Of a stretch of DNA of 64,000 bases, positions 18,002 to 24,904 are shown in pieces. A program made the position numbers and the translations under genes. The stretch's first letter is position 1. The number at the start of each line of letters is the position of its first letter. Under the pieces are notes generated by a model. The model ran no database searches and had not been told where the DNA came from. It worked only from the letters and a program-made list of their open reading frames with translations. The stretch comes from an uncultured Prevotella sp. (GTDB lineage Bacteria; Bacteroidota; Bacteroidia; Bacteroidales; Bacteroidaceae): assembly GCA_937895845.1 (NCBI GenBank), contig CALBLK010000007.1:1-64000 (forward strand), in the 5' to 3' direction.

Positions 18002-19348
18002 TTAGTTGCTTTTCCTGTGCGAGGGCGCATAGCTGTAACGGTCGTTGTCGTCGTCGCAGCCGAACATCTTGGCAAACTGTTCGCAGATGTCCTCAAACTT
18101 GCGGATGACGCTGTCGTAGGTGTACTCGTCAAAATACTCCTCAAACGACTGGTAGGCCGACCCGTCGGGGAACACGATGACCTGCTCCTCGCTCCAGTAG
18201 CCATTGTAGCCATAGTCATCATAGCGTGCCTGGTACTTCACCTCGGCGCTCTTGTCCTGCCGTCCGTCAAAATACAATCCCAGGTCTGTCAGCTCGTTGA
18301 TTTTTCTGATGGCATTCTTCGTCGCCTCCTCGTTGTTGTAGTATTTCTCGCTGATGTCATCCAGGTAGTCAGAGATTTGGTTGACGTTGTTCACCGTGCC
18401 GCGCACCTGTACCTTGCCCAGCACATCGCAACTGACGCTGACACTTTTGACGATGGGGTCGTCCTCCTCTCTCACTGTCCCTGCCGCACTCGCGCTGGCT
18501 GTGACAAGCAGCTCGCTGCCTTTGTAAAGCTTGGCTGAGGCCGTTGCCGTGTTGTTGCTGCCTCCGGCCATGTTGTACTGCGCCTTTTCCACAACAATCT
18601 TATAGTCGTTCACCATGAGTTCGGCGGTGACATAGGCCTTGTCCTTGCCGAGGTCCACCTCGGGACCGTTGCTCAGGGTGAGCTTGGTGTTCACGGTGGC
18701 CGTGGCGAGTTTTGTCCCGCCCTGTGACAGCGTGACCGTCACCTTGTCGGGCACCACAAAGCTGTTCTCTTTGAAATGTTCGTCATTGTACCACTGGCCG
18801 TTGTAATCACTTTCCCACGAGTCGAAGCTGTTGTGGTGGAGTGTGGCTCCCTTGGCGGTGGCCGTCACTTTCAGCTGGCAGGGCGTGCCGTTCTGGTTGT
18901 TAAAGTTAAAGGTGAGGTTGCCGCTCTCCTTGCCGGTCTGCTTCCACCGGCCGTTGGAGTAGGTGAACTGCCCGTAGAAGTTGGAGGCGGTATATAGGTA
19001 TCTCTCTGTGCCGTTGCCCAGTACCGTGAGCTTGCAGGCATCTGCGCAGGTTTCGAACCAGTCGCTGAGCACATCGCCGGGGTCGCCGTTGTCTGTCACT
19101 TGTTCAAACAGGTCTGCAATGCTCTGGAAGTCGTTTGTGTTCACCTTTCCCATCAGTTCGAGGGCGGTTGACTCCAGTCGCTCTTTCTGTTGGCTAACAG
19201 TCAGTTCCGATGTGTTTCCGCCATTTCCGCCGTTGTTTCCGCCTCCGTTAGTGCTGCCGTCTTCATCGTCACCACATGATGTGAGCACTGCTGGCAGTGC
19301 CAATGCCATTGCCATGCAAAGCATAATCAGCCAATTTTTCTTTTTCAT
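18002..19348 (-). CDS. Unrecognised lipoprotein, first gene of the TonB receptor operon
   Basis: A 448-residue protein with a lysine-rich start, a hydrophobic segment and the lipobox LTSC (Cys25), followed by a Gly/Asn linker (about 33-47). The body is rich in Thr, Val and Tyr with alternating strands, including paired stretches on how a quantity is scaled by a constant; the C-terminus is Asp/Tyr-rich (CDDDNDRYSYAPSHRKSN). I do not recognise the family. The ATG at 19348 is chosen because it starts the signal peptide. It lies nine bases before the TonB receptor, so the three genes probably act together at the outer membrane. Confidence 0.78.
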   Translation of the reverse strand: MKKKNWLIMLCMAMALALPAVLTSCGDDEDGSTNGGGNNGGNGGNTSELTVSQQKERLESTALELMGKVNTNDFQSIADLFEQVTDNGDPGDVLSDWFETCADACKLTVLGNGTERYLYTASNFYGQFTYSNGRWKQTGKESGNLTFNFNNQNGTPCQLKVTATAKGATLHHNSFDSWESDYNGQWYNDEHFKENSFVVPDKVTVTLSQGGTKLATATVNTKLTLSNGPEVDLGKDKAYVTAELMVNDYKIVVEKAQYNMAGGSNNTATASAKLYKGSELLVTASASAAGTVREEDDPIVKSVSVSCDVLGKVQVRGTVNNVNQISDYLDDISEKYYNNEEATKNAIRKINELTDLGLYFDGRQDKSAEVKYQARYDDYGYNGYWSEEQVIVFPDGSAYQSFEEYFDEYTYDSVIRKFEDICEQFAKMFGCDDDNDRYSYAPSHRKSN

Positions 19349-19490
19349 GATTCTAATCGTTTTTTGATGGTTAAGTATGTTTGGATTGTCTGTATGCCCA
19401 GGCTGCGCCCGGTTGTCTGCAGGAAGGCAAACGGAAGCGAAGAGCGGCGAAAGCCCGTTCTTCCAGTTGCCTGGCACAGCCAGCACAATG

Positions 19491-19498
19491 CAAAGATA
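19491..19498 (-). promoter_or_regulatory. -7 promoter element for the lipoprotein/TonB operon
   Basis: TATCTTTG on the minus strand matches the -7 consensus. No good -33 TTTG lies at the expected distance. If used, the leader to 19348 is about 135 nt, long enough for regulation. Confidence 0.5.
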
Positions 19499-19598
19499 AT
19501 CAAACAAACTGGAATGAATACTAATTGAAGGAAAAATTTATAACAACAATCCAATGTTTTTGTACAGCGGGAGGCAGCCTTGCAGCGTAAAAACATTG

Positions 19599-19640
19599 TT
19601 CTTACCCCAAACCGGCCACCGGGCCGGTTTGGGGTAAGAA
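19599..19640 (-). terminator. Perfect 19-bp stem hairpin after the deacetylase gene
   Basis: CTTACCCCAAACCGGCC (19601-19617) pairs perfectly with 19622-19638, and two more T-A pairs extend the stem to 19 bp around a four-base loop. It lies eight bases beyond the stop of the gene at 19648 and probably ends that transcript. The usual run of Us is not immediate; a TTTTT occurs a few bases further on. Confidence 0.65.
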
Positions 19641-19647
19641 GTGGTGG

Positions 19648-20655
19648 TCACCGCTTGATGACAACCTTTCCTTTTGTCGGGGAGATTTGAATGAGATATT
19701 TTCCATTTGATTCTTTGAGTGGCAGGATGTTTCCAGCTTGTTTTGCTTGTAATGGCTTGAAGTCTACGACCAAGGTGAGCGGAACGTTAAAGATTTCCTT
19801 TTCAGACATCGCCCAGTGGAGAGCCTTTCCGAGTCTCATCTTTGGAGTGACAATCACTTCATTGTTCTTTACCTTGATGTCCAGAGTGGTGTTGTCTCGT
19901 TCTTGCCGGTAGGCGGCGACATCGTGGAAGGTGGCAATCCAGAGTTTTCCTGCATTCTCCTGTTCCAAGGCATAGTCGAACATCTTCCAAAGGCGAGCCT
20001 CATCGCCAAAGCAGTCATATCCGATGCGGATGCCATGGGTCATTGTCACTGCCCATTCGCCTTTGCTAATAACCCCATTGATGTAACGCTCAAACCATTC
20101 TTGGGTTCGTTTGCTGCCAAGGCTCACTTGGAAGGTGCGGGTGCCCACGCGGTCTTTGCTGCAATATGCGATCGCGCCGTCGCTCTTTCTGTTGCCCGGA
20201 TAGATGTAGGTGCGCGGAAAAACGCCTGTGTGCTGGCAGATGAGTGTGTCGTTGTGCTGCACCTCGAAGCGAAGTTCTTCTGGGGTCAGCTCCGATACGT
20301 TCTTGTGGTTGTAGCCGTGGTTGGTTATCTCTTGCCCGTCGAGTGCCATTTCCCTGGCTTGTTCCCAGGTGAAAGTTTGCTTCTCGGGGTTCTTTGGTGG
20401 GGTGTTCATGCGAGATCCGATGAGGCAGAAGGTCCCTTTGATGCCCAACTCTTTCATCTTCGGAAAGACGATGGAGTACTGCTCCTTCAGTCCGTCGTCG
20501 AAAGTAAAGGACAGGGCCGCCAGCTTGTTGCCGGCATATTTGGCGATGCTCACTATGGGGTTTGTTCCCTTGCTGCCAGCCGTGTAATGCTGTGCATTCA
20601 ACATCAGCGAGGGGCACACGCAGAGAAAGATGCCATGTATAATCCTTTTGTTCAT
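19648..20655 (-). CDS. Secreted polysaccharide deacetylase (NodB/CE4-like)
   Basis: A signal peptide ends near SLMLNAQ. The NodB-homology domain has motif 1 FTFDDG (Asp58/Asp59 counted from the upstream ATG at 20670) and motif 2 HGYNH (His118/His122), which bind the metal; FHDV near residue 250 may supply the catalytic histidine. The last about 70 residues form a separate beta-rich module. Such enzymes remove acetyl groups from GlcNAc-type polysaccharides or peptidoglycan. The ATG at 20655 is preferred because it begins a compact signal peptide. It lies 21 bases after the esterase gene, so the two are probably an operon. Confidence 0.85.
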   Translation of the reverse strand: MNKRIIHGIFLCVCPSLMLNAQHYTAGSKGTNPIVSIAKYAGNKLAALSFTFDDGLKEQYSIVFPKMKELGIKGTFCLIGSRMNTPPKNPEKQTFTWEQAREMALDGQEITNHGYNHKNVSELTPEELRFEVQHNDTLICQHTGVFPRTYIYPGNRKSDGAIAYCSKDRVGTRTFQVSLGSKRTQEWFERYINGVISKGEWAVTMTHGIRIGYDCFGDEARLWKMFDYALEQENAGKLWIATFHDVAAYRQERDNTTLDIKVKNNEVIVTPKMRLGKALHWAMSEKEIFNVPLTLVVDFKPLQAKQAGNILPLKESNGKYLIQISPTKGKVVIKR

Positions 20656-20676
20656 GACTTTTTCGTTCATGCAGTT

Positions 20677-21576
20677 TTATTCAAGGGACGGGATGCGTTT
20701 CGCTTTCTTGCCTGCGAGTCTCAAGTCCACCAACTTGTTATAGACCTTTCTGCCAAGAATCTCTCCTCCCTCTGCATCAAAGTGAATGTTGTCTTTCTGC
20801 ATGTTGGCGTTCGGCACTTCCACGAGGTAGATGTTTTTGTCCTCAGCCTGGAGCCGCTTCTGTGCCTCTTCCACGCCTTTGGTCCAGCCACGGCTCTTGT
20901 GCGAGATGCCGCCAAGGATAACGGGCAGTTGGGCGTATTTCCTGTCGCCGGTTTTCTCCACGAGATGTTGGCGGATGTAGGCGATGACCGCTTTCAGGTT
21001 GTCGTAGTAGTTCTTGCTGGCATGCCGGTCGCTTTCGCCCTGGTGCCACAGCAGGGCCTTGAACTCATAGCTGCCTTTCATCTTTGCGAGGCTCTTGTCG
21101 ATGGCAAGGTCGATGTTTTCGCAGAGTGCCTTTAGGAGGCTCTTGCCCCCCTTGTCGGATGCGGCCACAGTGTCGAGGTATTCAGGGGAGGCGCACCAAT
21201 ACATCTTGTTGGTGCTGCCACACGACAGGTCAATGGCGGTGCCGCCGAGCGACTCCTTGATGACATAGAAGTCTTCCTTCAGGCTTTGCTCCAGCCAGTA
21301 GTAGGTCACGGCGTCGTATGCCCAGCGTCCTGGCTTGTTCCTGTTGGCAATGCGGGGCCAGAAAAGCTCGAATTTCCCGTCCATGCTATGCCCGCCGCTG
21401 TTGTAGCACCAGTAGCAATGCTTGTACTTGTTCTGCTGGATGTAGTCGGGCAACAGCTCGTTGCCGATTCGTCCGTCGGTGTTTGACTGCCCTGCGGTGA
21501 TGAACACGGGGATTGTTTTCTTGGCTGATGCCGTGAGCGGTGTCAAGAGCATCAGCAGGAATAGTAATTTCTTCAT
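20677..21576 (-). CDS. Sialate O-acetylesterase-like SGNH hydrolase
   Basis: A secreted 299-residue enzyme with a signal peptide (about 1-18) and the SASA/DUF303 fold. Catalytic serine lies in FITAGQSNTDGR (Ser31), the HQGESD block is present, and the Asp/His pair is in DNIHFDAEG near the C-terminus. The family removes O-acetyl groups from sialic acids or from plant xylan. The ATG at 21576 is chosen since upstream frame residues are not signal-like and a promoter element lies between. It is followed by the deacetylase gene. Confidence 0.86.
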   Translation of the reverse strand: MKKLLFLLMLLTPLTASAKKTIPVFITAGQSNTDGRIGNELLPDYIQQNKYKHCYWCYNSGGHSMDGKFELFWPRIANRNKPGRWAYDAVTYYWLEQSLKEDFYVIKESLGGTAIDLSCGSTNKMYWCASPEYLDTVAASDKGGKSLLKALCENIDLAIDKSLAKMKGSYEFKALLWHQGESDRHASKNYYDNLKAVIAYIRQHLVEKTGDRKYAQLPVILGGISHKSRGWTKGVEEAQKRLQAEDKNIYLVEVPNANMQKDNIHFDAEGGEILGRKVYNKLVDLRLAGKKAKRIPSLE

Positions 21577-21607
21577 GTCTTTTGTTCCTTTCTGATTTGT
21601 TCTGTTG

Positions 21608-21615
21608 CAAAAGTA
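21608..21615 (-). promoter_or_regulatory. -7 promoter element for the esterase/deacetylase pair
   Basis: TACTTTTG on the minus strand, about 31 bases before the ATG at 21576. No convincing -33 element is seen. Confidence 0.5.
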
Positions 21616-21825
21616 AAAAAAAGGTGGGAAGTAAGAAAGGCCAATAGACATGAAACATATGCTTTGTACTAAATAACCAATGTTTTGTACTAAAATAGAA
21701 GTGAGATGGTACGTCCCGATGGTCTCGTTGATGACTTTCCGAACCCAAGTGCATTGTAAGGGCATTGAAAGCCCTGCCTGTGAAATAAATTCAACGAAAG
21801 GGGACAGTCTTGCCGGATTTATGCT

Positions 21826-21833
21826 TACCTTTG
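21826..21833 (+). promoter_or_regulatory. -7 promoter element for the deacylase gene
   Basis: TACCTTTG followed by C, 23 bases before the ATG at 21857. No clear -33 TTTG. Confidence 0.5.
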
Positions 21834-21856
21834 CCGTAATAAAACCCCAATAAACA

Positions 21857-22378
21857 ATGACACGCGAGGAGACCGTTTTGAATTACCTGAGGGAGCACGG
21901 CATTCCCTTCACAAACTACAACCACCCGGAGGGAAAAACCATCGGGGAGGCCCGGAGGTGGTGGCACAATGATGGCAGCATGCACTGCAAGAACCTTTTT
22001 TTTCGCAATCACAAGGGTGACAGGCATTATTTGGTGTGCTTTGACTGCAACCACGATTTGAACATCCATGATTTGGAGCGCAGACTCAAGGAGCGGCTGG
22101 TGGCTCAGGGACAGCCATCGTGTGGCAAGCTGTCGTTTGCCTCGCCCGAACGGATGGCGCGCTATCTCGGACTGGAGCCGGGGAGTGTGTCGCCGTTCGG
22201 ACTGATCAATGACACCGGCAACCATGTACACCTTTTCCTGGATGTCCGCTTAAAAGAGGCTGGCAGCCTTTCGTTTCACCCCAATGACTGCCGTGGGACA
22301 GTGGTCATTCGCCGTGAGGATTTTGAGCGGTATTTGCAATCAGTGGGCAACACATACGAGTATTTGCCGCTCTATTGA
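21857..22378 (+). CDS. YbaK/ProX-type aminoacyl-tRNA deacylase
   Basis: A 173-residue stand-alone editing domain of the YbaK/PrdX family, which hydrolyses mischarged tRNA(Pro), typically Ala-tRNA(Pro). Family features are the N-terminal helix and HPEGKTIGEA, the CKNLFFRNHKGDRHYLVC strand pair with its conserved lysine, GLEPGSVSPFGLIND and the CRGTVVI end. Its stop overlaps the open frame of the next gene, but that gene's real start is about 105 bases further on. Confidence 0.88.
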   Translation: MTREETVLNYLREHGIPFTNYNHPEGKTIGEARRWWHNDGSMHCKNLFFRNHKGDRHYLVCFDCNHDLNIHDLERRLKERLVAQGQPSCGKLSFASPERMARYLGLEPGSVSPFGLINDTGNHVHLFLDVRLKEAGSLSFHPNDCRGTVVIRREDFERYLQSVGNTYEYLPLY

Positions 22379-22431
22379 CCTTTTTTCTGTTCTTTTACAG
22401 CACGTCTCTTGGTTATTTGTGGCAGAACAGC

Positions 22432-22439
22432 TATATTTG
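22432..22439 (+). promoter_or_regulatory. -7 promoter element for the flotillin gene
   Basis: TATATTTG followed by CAA. A weak -33 candidate TTGG lies 19 bases upstream. The leader to the ATG at 22483 would be about 37 nt. Confidence 0.5.
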
Positions 22440-22482
22440 CAATGAGAAGAGAACACTATGTCTTCCTAAATTGTTACCAGCT

Positions 22483-23877
22483 ATGACAGATTCATCTTTT
22501 ATGGTTATCGTACCCTTAGTGTTAATTGTGCTGGTTGTTGGCTCAATCCTTGCGCTCATCAACCGCTACCGCCGCTGTCCTTCAGACAAGGTGCTTGTTA
22601 TCTATGGTGGCAAGAAGTCCAAGGCTTCTGCCAAGTGTGTTCATGGCGGCGGCGCCTTTGTGTGGCCCATCATCGAGGACTACCAGTATCTCAGCCTGAC
22701 GCCCATTTCGATTGATGCCAACCTGACCAACGCCCTGTCCAAGCAGAACATCCGTGTTGATGTGCCCTGCCGGTTCACGGTGGGTATATCGACCGAGCCA
22801 GACAGCATGACTGCCGCTGCCGAGCGTCTGCTCGGGCTTACGCCGGCGCAGATTCAGGAACTGGCGCGCGACATCCTGTTCGGCCAGCTCCGTCTGGTCA
22901 TTGCCACCATGAGCATTGAGGAACTCAACTCCGACCGCGACAAGTTCCTTGAGAGCATATCGGCCAATGTGGAGGTGGAACTGAAAAAGATTGGCCTCAG
23001 GCTGATTAACGTCAATGTGACCGACATCAAGGATGAGTCCGGGTATATCGAGGCCTTGGGCCGCGAGGCCGCTGCCAAGGCTATCAACGAGGCCAAGGTG
23101 CGCGTGGCCGAGCAGGACAAGGTGGGAGAGATAGGCAAGGCAGAAGCTGACCGCGAGACGCGCGTGCGCACAGCCGAAGCCAATGCCGAGGCAGTGAAGG
23201 GAGAGAACGAGGCCAAGGTGGCCATAGCCAACTCAGAGGCCTATCGCCGCGAACGTGAGGCAGAGGCCCAGCGCAAGGCTACCGCCTCAGAAAAGGTGCA
23301 GGAGGCCAAGGCCATGGAGGAGGCCTATGCGGCACAGAAACTCGCCGAGGAGGCGCGTGCCGACCGCGAGCGTTCCACGCAGACGGCCAATGTGCTGGTG
23401 CCGCAGGAGATAGAAAAGCGTCGCCGCATTATCGAGGCCGAGGCCGAGGCCGAGAAAGTGCGTGTCAATGCCAAGGGCGATGCCGACGCCATCTTCGCCA
23501 AGATGGAGGCCGAGGCCAAGGGTCTTTACCAGGTGCTCACCAAGCAGGCTTCAGGGTATCGCGAGATGGTGGAGGCTGCCGGTGGCGATGCCACAAAGGC
23601 TTATATGCTGTTGCTGTTAGAGAAGTTGCCCGAACTGGTGAAGACGCAGGTAGAGGCTGTCAAGGGTATCAACATTGACCATGTGACCGTATGGGACGGC
23701 GGCAATAGTGCCGATAGCAAGGGCTCAACCGCCAATTTCCTTTCCGGGCTGATGAAGTCGGTCCCCCCGCTCAACGAGCTTTTTGATATGGCTGGCTTGA
23801 AACTGCCCGAGTATCTTGCAAAGCAGAAAGAAGGACAGGAGACCACGGGGATGAAGGCTGAAGATGCCAAGCGGTGA
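22483..23877 (+). CDS. Flotillin-like SPFH-domain protein
   Basis: The 464-residue protein has an N-terminal membrane anchor (about 8-28), an SPFH/Band 7 domain (about 35-200, with NVNVTDIKDESGYIEALGREA) and a long Ala/Glu/Lys-rich coiled coil (about 200-370), then a hydrophilic C-terminal tail. Flotillins form oligomeric scaffolds in ordered membrane domains. No NfeD gene accompanies it, unlike many bacterial flotillin loci. The ATG at 22483 is chosen because upstream codons overlap the promoter element. A strong terminator follows. Confidence 0.9.
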   Translation: MTDSSFMVIVPLVLIVLVVGSILALINRYRRCPSDKVLVIYGGKKSKASAKCVHGGGAFVWPIIEDYQYLSLTPISIDANLTNALSKQNIRVDVPCRFTVGISTEPDSMTAAAERLLGLTPAQIQELARDILFGQLRLVIATMSIEELNSDRDKFLESISANVEVELKKIGLRLINVNVTDIKDESGYIEALGREAAAKAINEAKVRVAEQDKVGEIGKAEADRETRVRTAEANAEAVKGENEAKVAIANSEAYRREREAEAQRKATASEKVQEAKAMEEAYAAQKLAEEARADRERSTQTANVLVPQEIEKRRRIIEAEAEAEKVRVNAKGDADAIFAKMEAEAKGLYQVLTKQASGYREMVEAAGGDATKAYMLLLLEKLPELVKTQVEAVKGINIDHVTVWDGGNSADSKGSTANFLSGLMKSVPPLNELFDMAGLKLPEYLAKQKEGQETTGMKAEDAKR

Positions 23878-23943
23878 GGCCTGGCTTGTCCTTACAGAAT
23901 ATGCTGCATTCCGCTTGACCCCCAAAATGCAGGTTGACCATTA

Positions 23944-23979
23944 CCGAAGCGTCCGCCAACGGCGCTTCGGTTTTTTTTT
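23944..23979 (+). terminator. Rho-independent terminator after flotillin
   Basis: CCGAAGCG pairs with CGCTTCGG and an inner CCG/CGG adds three pairs past a bulged T; nine Ts follow directly. This is the strongest terminator in the window. Confidence 0.92.
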
Positions 23980-24006
23980 GCCTGTGCATATTTCCGAAAC
24001 GGTCTG

Positions 24007-24072
24007 TTTGAGTGTGCCGAACGGCCCATTTGAGCGTGCCAAACGGCCCATTTGAACGTGCCAAACGAACTG
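24007..24072. repeat. Three tandem 22-bp degenerate repeats
   Basis: Units at 24007-24028, 24029-24050 and 24051-24072 read TTTGAGTGTGCCGAACGGCCCA with small changes: 3 differences between units 1 and 2... units 1 and 2 differ at two positions, unit 3 diverges in its last five bases. A looser fourth unit follows (TTTTGCAATGCGAAACAGCC). They are non-coding, directly after the flotillin terminator, and of a style I associate with intergenic repeats in Prevotella. Confidence 0.8.
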
Positions 24073-24218
24073 TTTTGCAATGCGAAACAGCCTTGTTTGC
24101 ACGGAAAAAAGCCAATCCCGCATTTCTGCTTGATGGAACCGCGCAACCATTCTTTGGCTGAAACTAAACTTTTCTACACCAAAAGAAGAGTGGCTCACCT
24201 GCAAATATCCGTGTGAGG

Positions 24219-24365
24219 CTATCCAAAGATTTTGCTTAGTTTGAACATGAAGAAGGGAAGATCACTTACTCCCCTGAGCTGTGCACGGAAGGACTTCAAC
24301 TTTGAGTTCAATGATTCAGCGGCGGCGTTGGAGGATCGATTGACGAAGTAGTTAGGGTACACTAA
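24219..24365 (-). pseudogene. Transposase C-terminal remnant (ISL3/ISAon1-like)
   Basis: On the minus strand 48 codons read ...YPNYFVNRSSNAAAESLN and continue KLKSFRAQLRG, ending PFFMFKLSKIFG and a TAG stop. This matches the C-terminal end of DDE transposases of the ISL3/ISAon1 type found widely in Bacteroidetes, where the asparagine/arginine/serine-rich block and the FRAQFRG motif are conserved. The frame is closed by a TAA inside the palindrome at 24352-24379 and no further transposase sequence is seen, so only the last about 10 percent of the gene remains. Intact IS ends were not found. Confidence 0.75.
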
Positions 24366-24379
24366 TTAGTGTACCCTAA
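24352..24379. repeat. Perfect 28-bp palindrome
   Basis: TTAGGGTACACTAA followed immediately by its exact reverse complement, with no spacer. It sits exactly where the transposase remnant stops and the truncated ORF begins. Chance formation of a perfect 28-bp palindrome is very unlikely. Confidence 0.9.
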
Positions 24380-24383
24380 TTAG

Positions 24384-24653
24384 CTCTCTCATTTTCAAAC
24401 GATTACATTAGAATTAACAGAGTATTGCTCCATAAAAAGGACACTGGACTATGACACCATAGGTGGGCTGTTCGGCGACATGTTCCTTGGAGTGCAAGAA
24501 CTCACGGTGGTTGAGAAAATATGGGCGATTACAATGGAAGTGGTAGCCGTCGTCGCCGAGCTCACCGGTGCAGACTCCGATGAGCTGACAATCCAGATTA
24601 TTGAGAACGACAAGAGATTGGCTGCCCTTAGGGCGTATGCTCAAACGGCTTGA
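24384..24653 (+). pseudogene. Truncated ORF, unrecognised
   Basis: An open frame of 90 codons runs from just after the palindrome to a TGA, but its first ATG is at 24480, in the middle. The translation before that (TITLELTEYCSIKRTLDYD and on) looks like real protein, so the gene seems to have lost its 5' end at the palindrome. The last 57 residues (MFLGVQELTVVEKIWAITME onward) are acidic and helical. It could also be a short intact gene starting at 24480. Family not recognised. Confidence 0.45.
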
Positions 24654-24840
24654 AATCTAAATCAGAAACTTGAAGTCTGAATTTGTCTTCCCACTGGAAA
24701 GTGGTAAAGAGTGAGTTTATTAAATTCGCAATGTATTTGCAAATGCTCGCACACCATTAATACACTCTTGACAAAACACGGCTGAACTTTTCCGTGCGCA
24801 AGGAATGTGGCAAACGGTTGGCTATGTGGCGAAGTTTCAC

Positions 24841-24848
24841 TATCTTTG
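24841..24848 (+). promoter_or_regulatory. -7 promoter element for the ABC importer operon
   Basis: TATCTTTG followed by CAA, with a weak TTGG at about the -33 position. The leader to the ATG at 24905 is about 55 nt. I see no cobalamin riboswitch in it. Confidence 0.6.
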
Positions 24849-24904
24849 CAAAAATAGAATAGTATGTGCGCTTGGCATTTACGAATAATTTGGAATACAG
24901 ACGT

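Larger units (their letters stand above)
23980..24904. other. Gene-poor stretch with repeats and gene remnants
   Basis: About 0.9 kb without an intact gene. It holds, in order, the 22-bp repeats, roughly 150 bp of unassigned sequence, a transposase C-terminal remnant, a 28-bp palindrome, a truncated ORF, about 190 bp of AT-rich spacer and the promoter of the next gene. The composition looks like an old insertion/deletion site. Confidence 0.75.

Noticed and set aside
15947..19348. Standard polysaccharide utilisation locus
   Set aside because: No SusD-like gene, no glycoside hydrolase and no hybrid sensor in the operon; the DUF4249 partner fits a different receptor type.
19816..21135. Long plus-strand frame over the deacetylase and esterase genes
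   Set aside because: It is antisense to two genes with clear signal peptides and catalytic motifs, and spans their junction without any family features.
23050..23520. Tandem protein repeat in flotillin
   Set aside because: The Ala/Glu/Lys pattern is the normal coiled coil of the family.
24007..24095. CRISPR array
   Set aside because: Units are only 22 bp, contiguous, without unique spacers, and no cas genes are near.
24654..24865. Cobalamin riboswitch upstream of the binding protein
   Set aside because: The leader has no B12-box-like core and is too short for the usual structure; only a small CCACT/AGTGG stem is seen.
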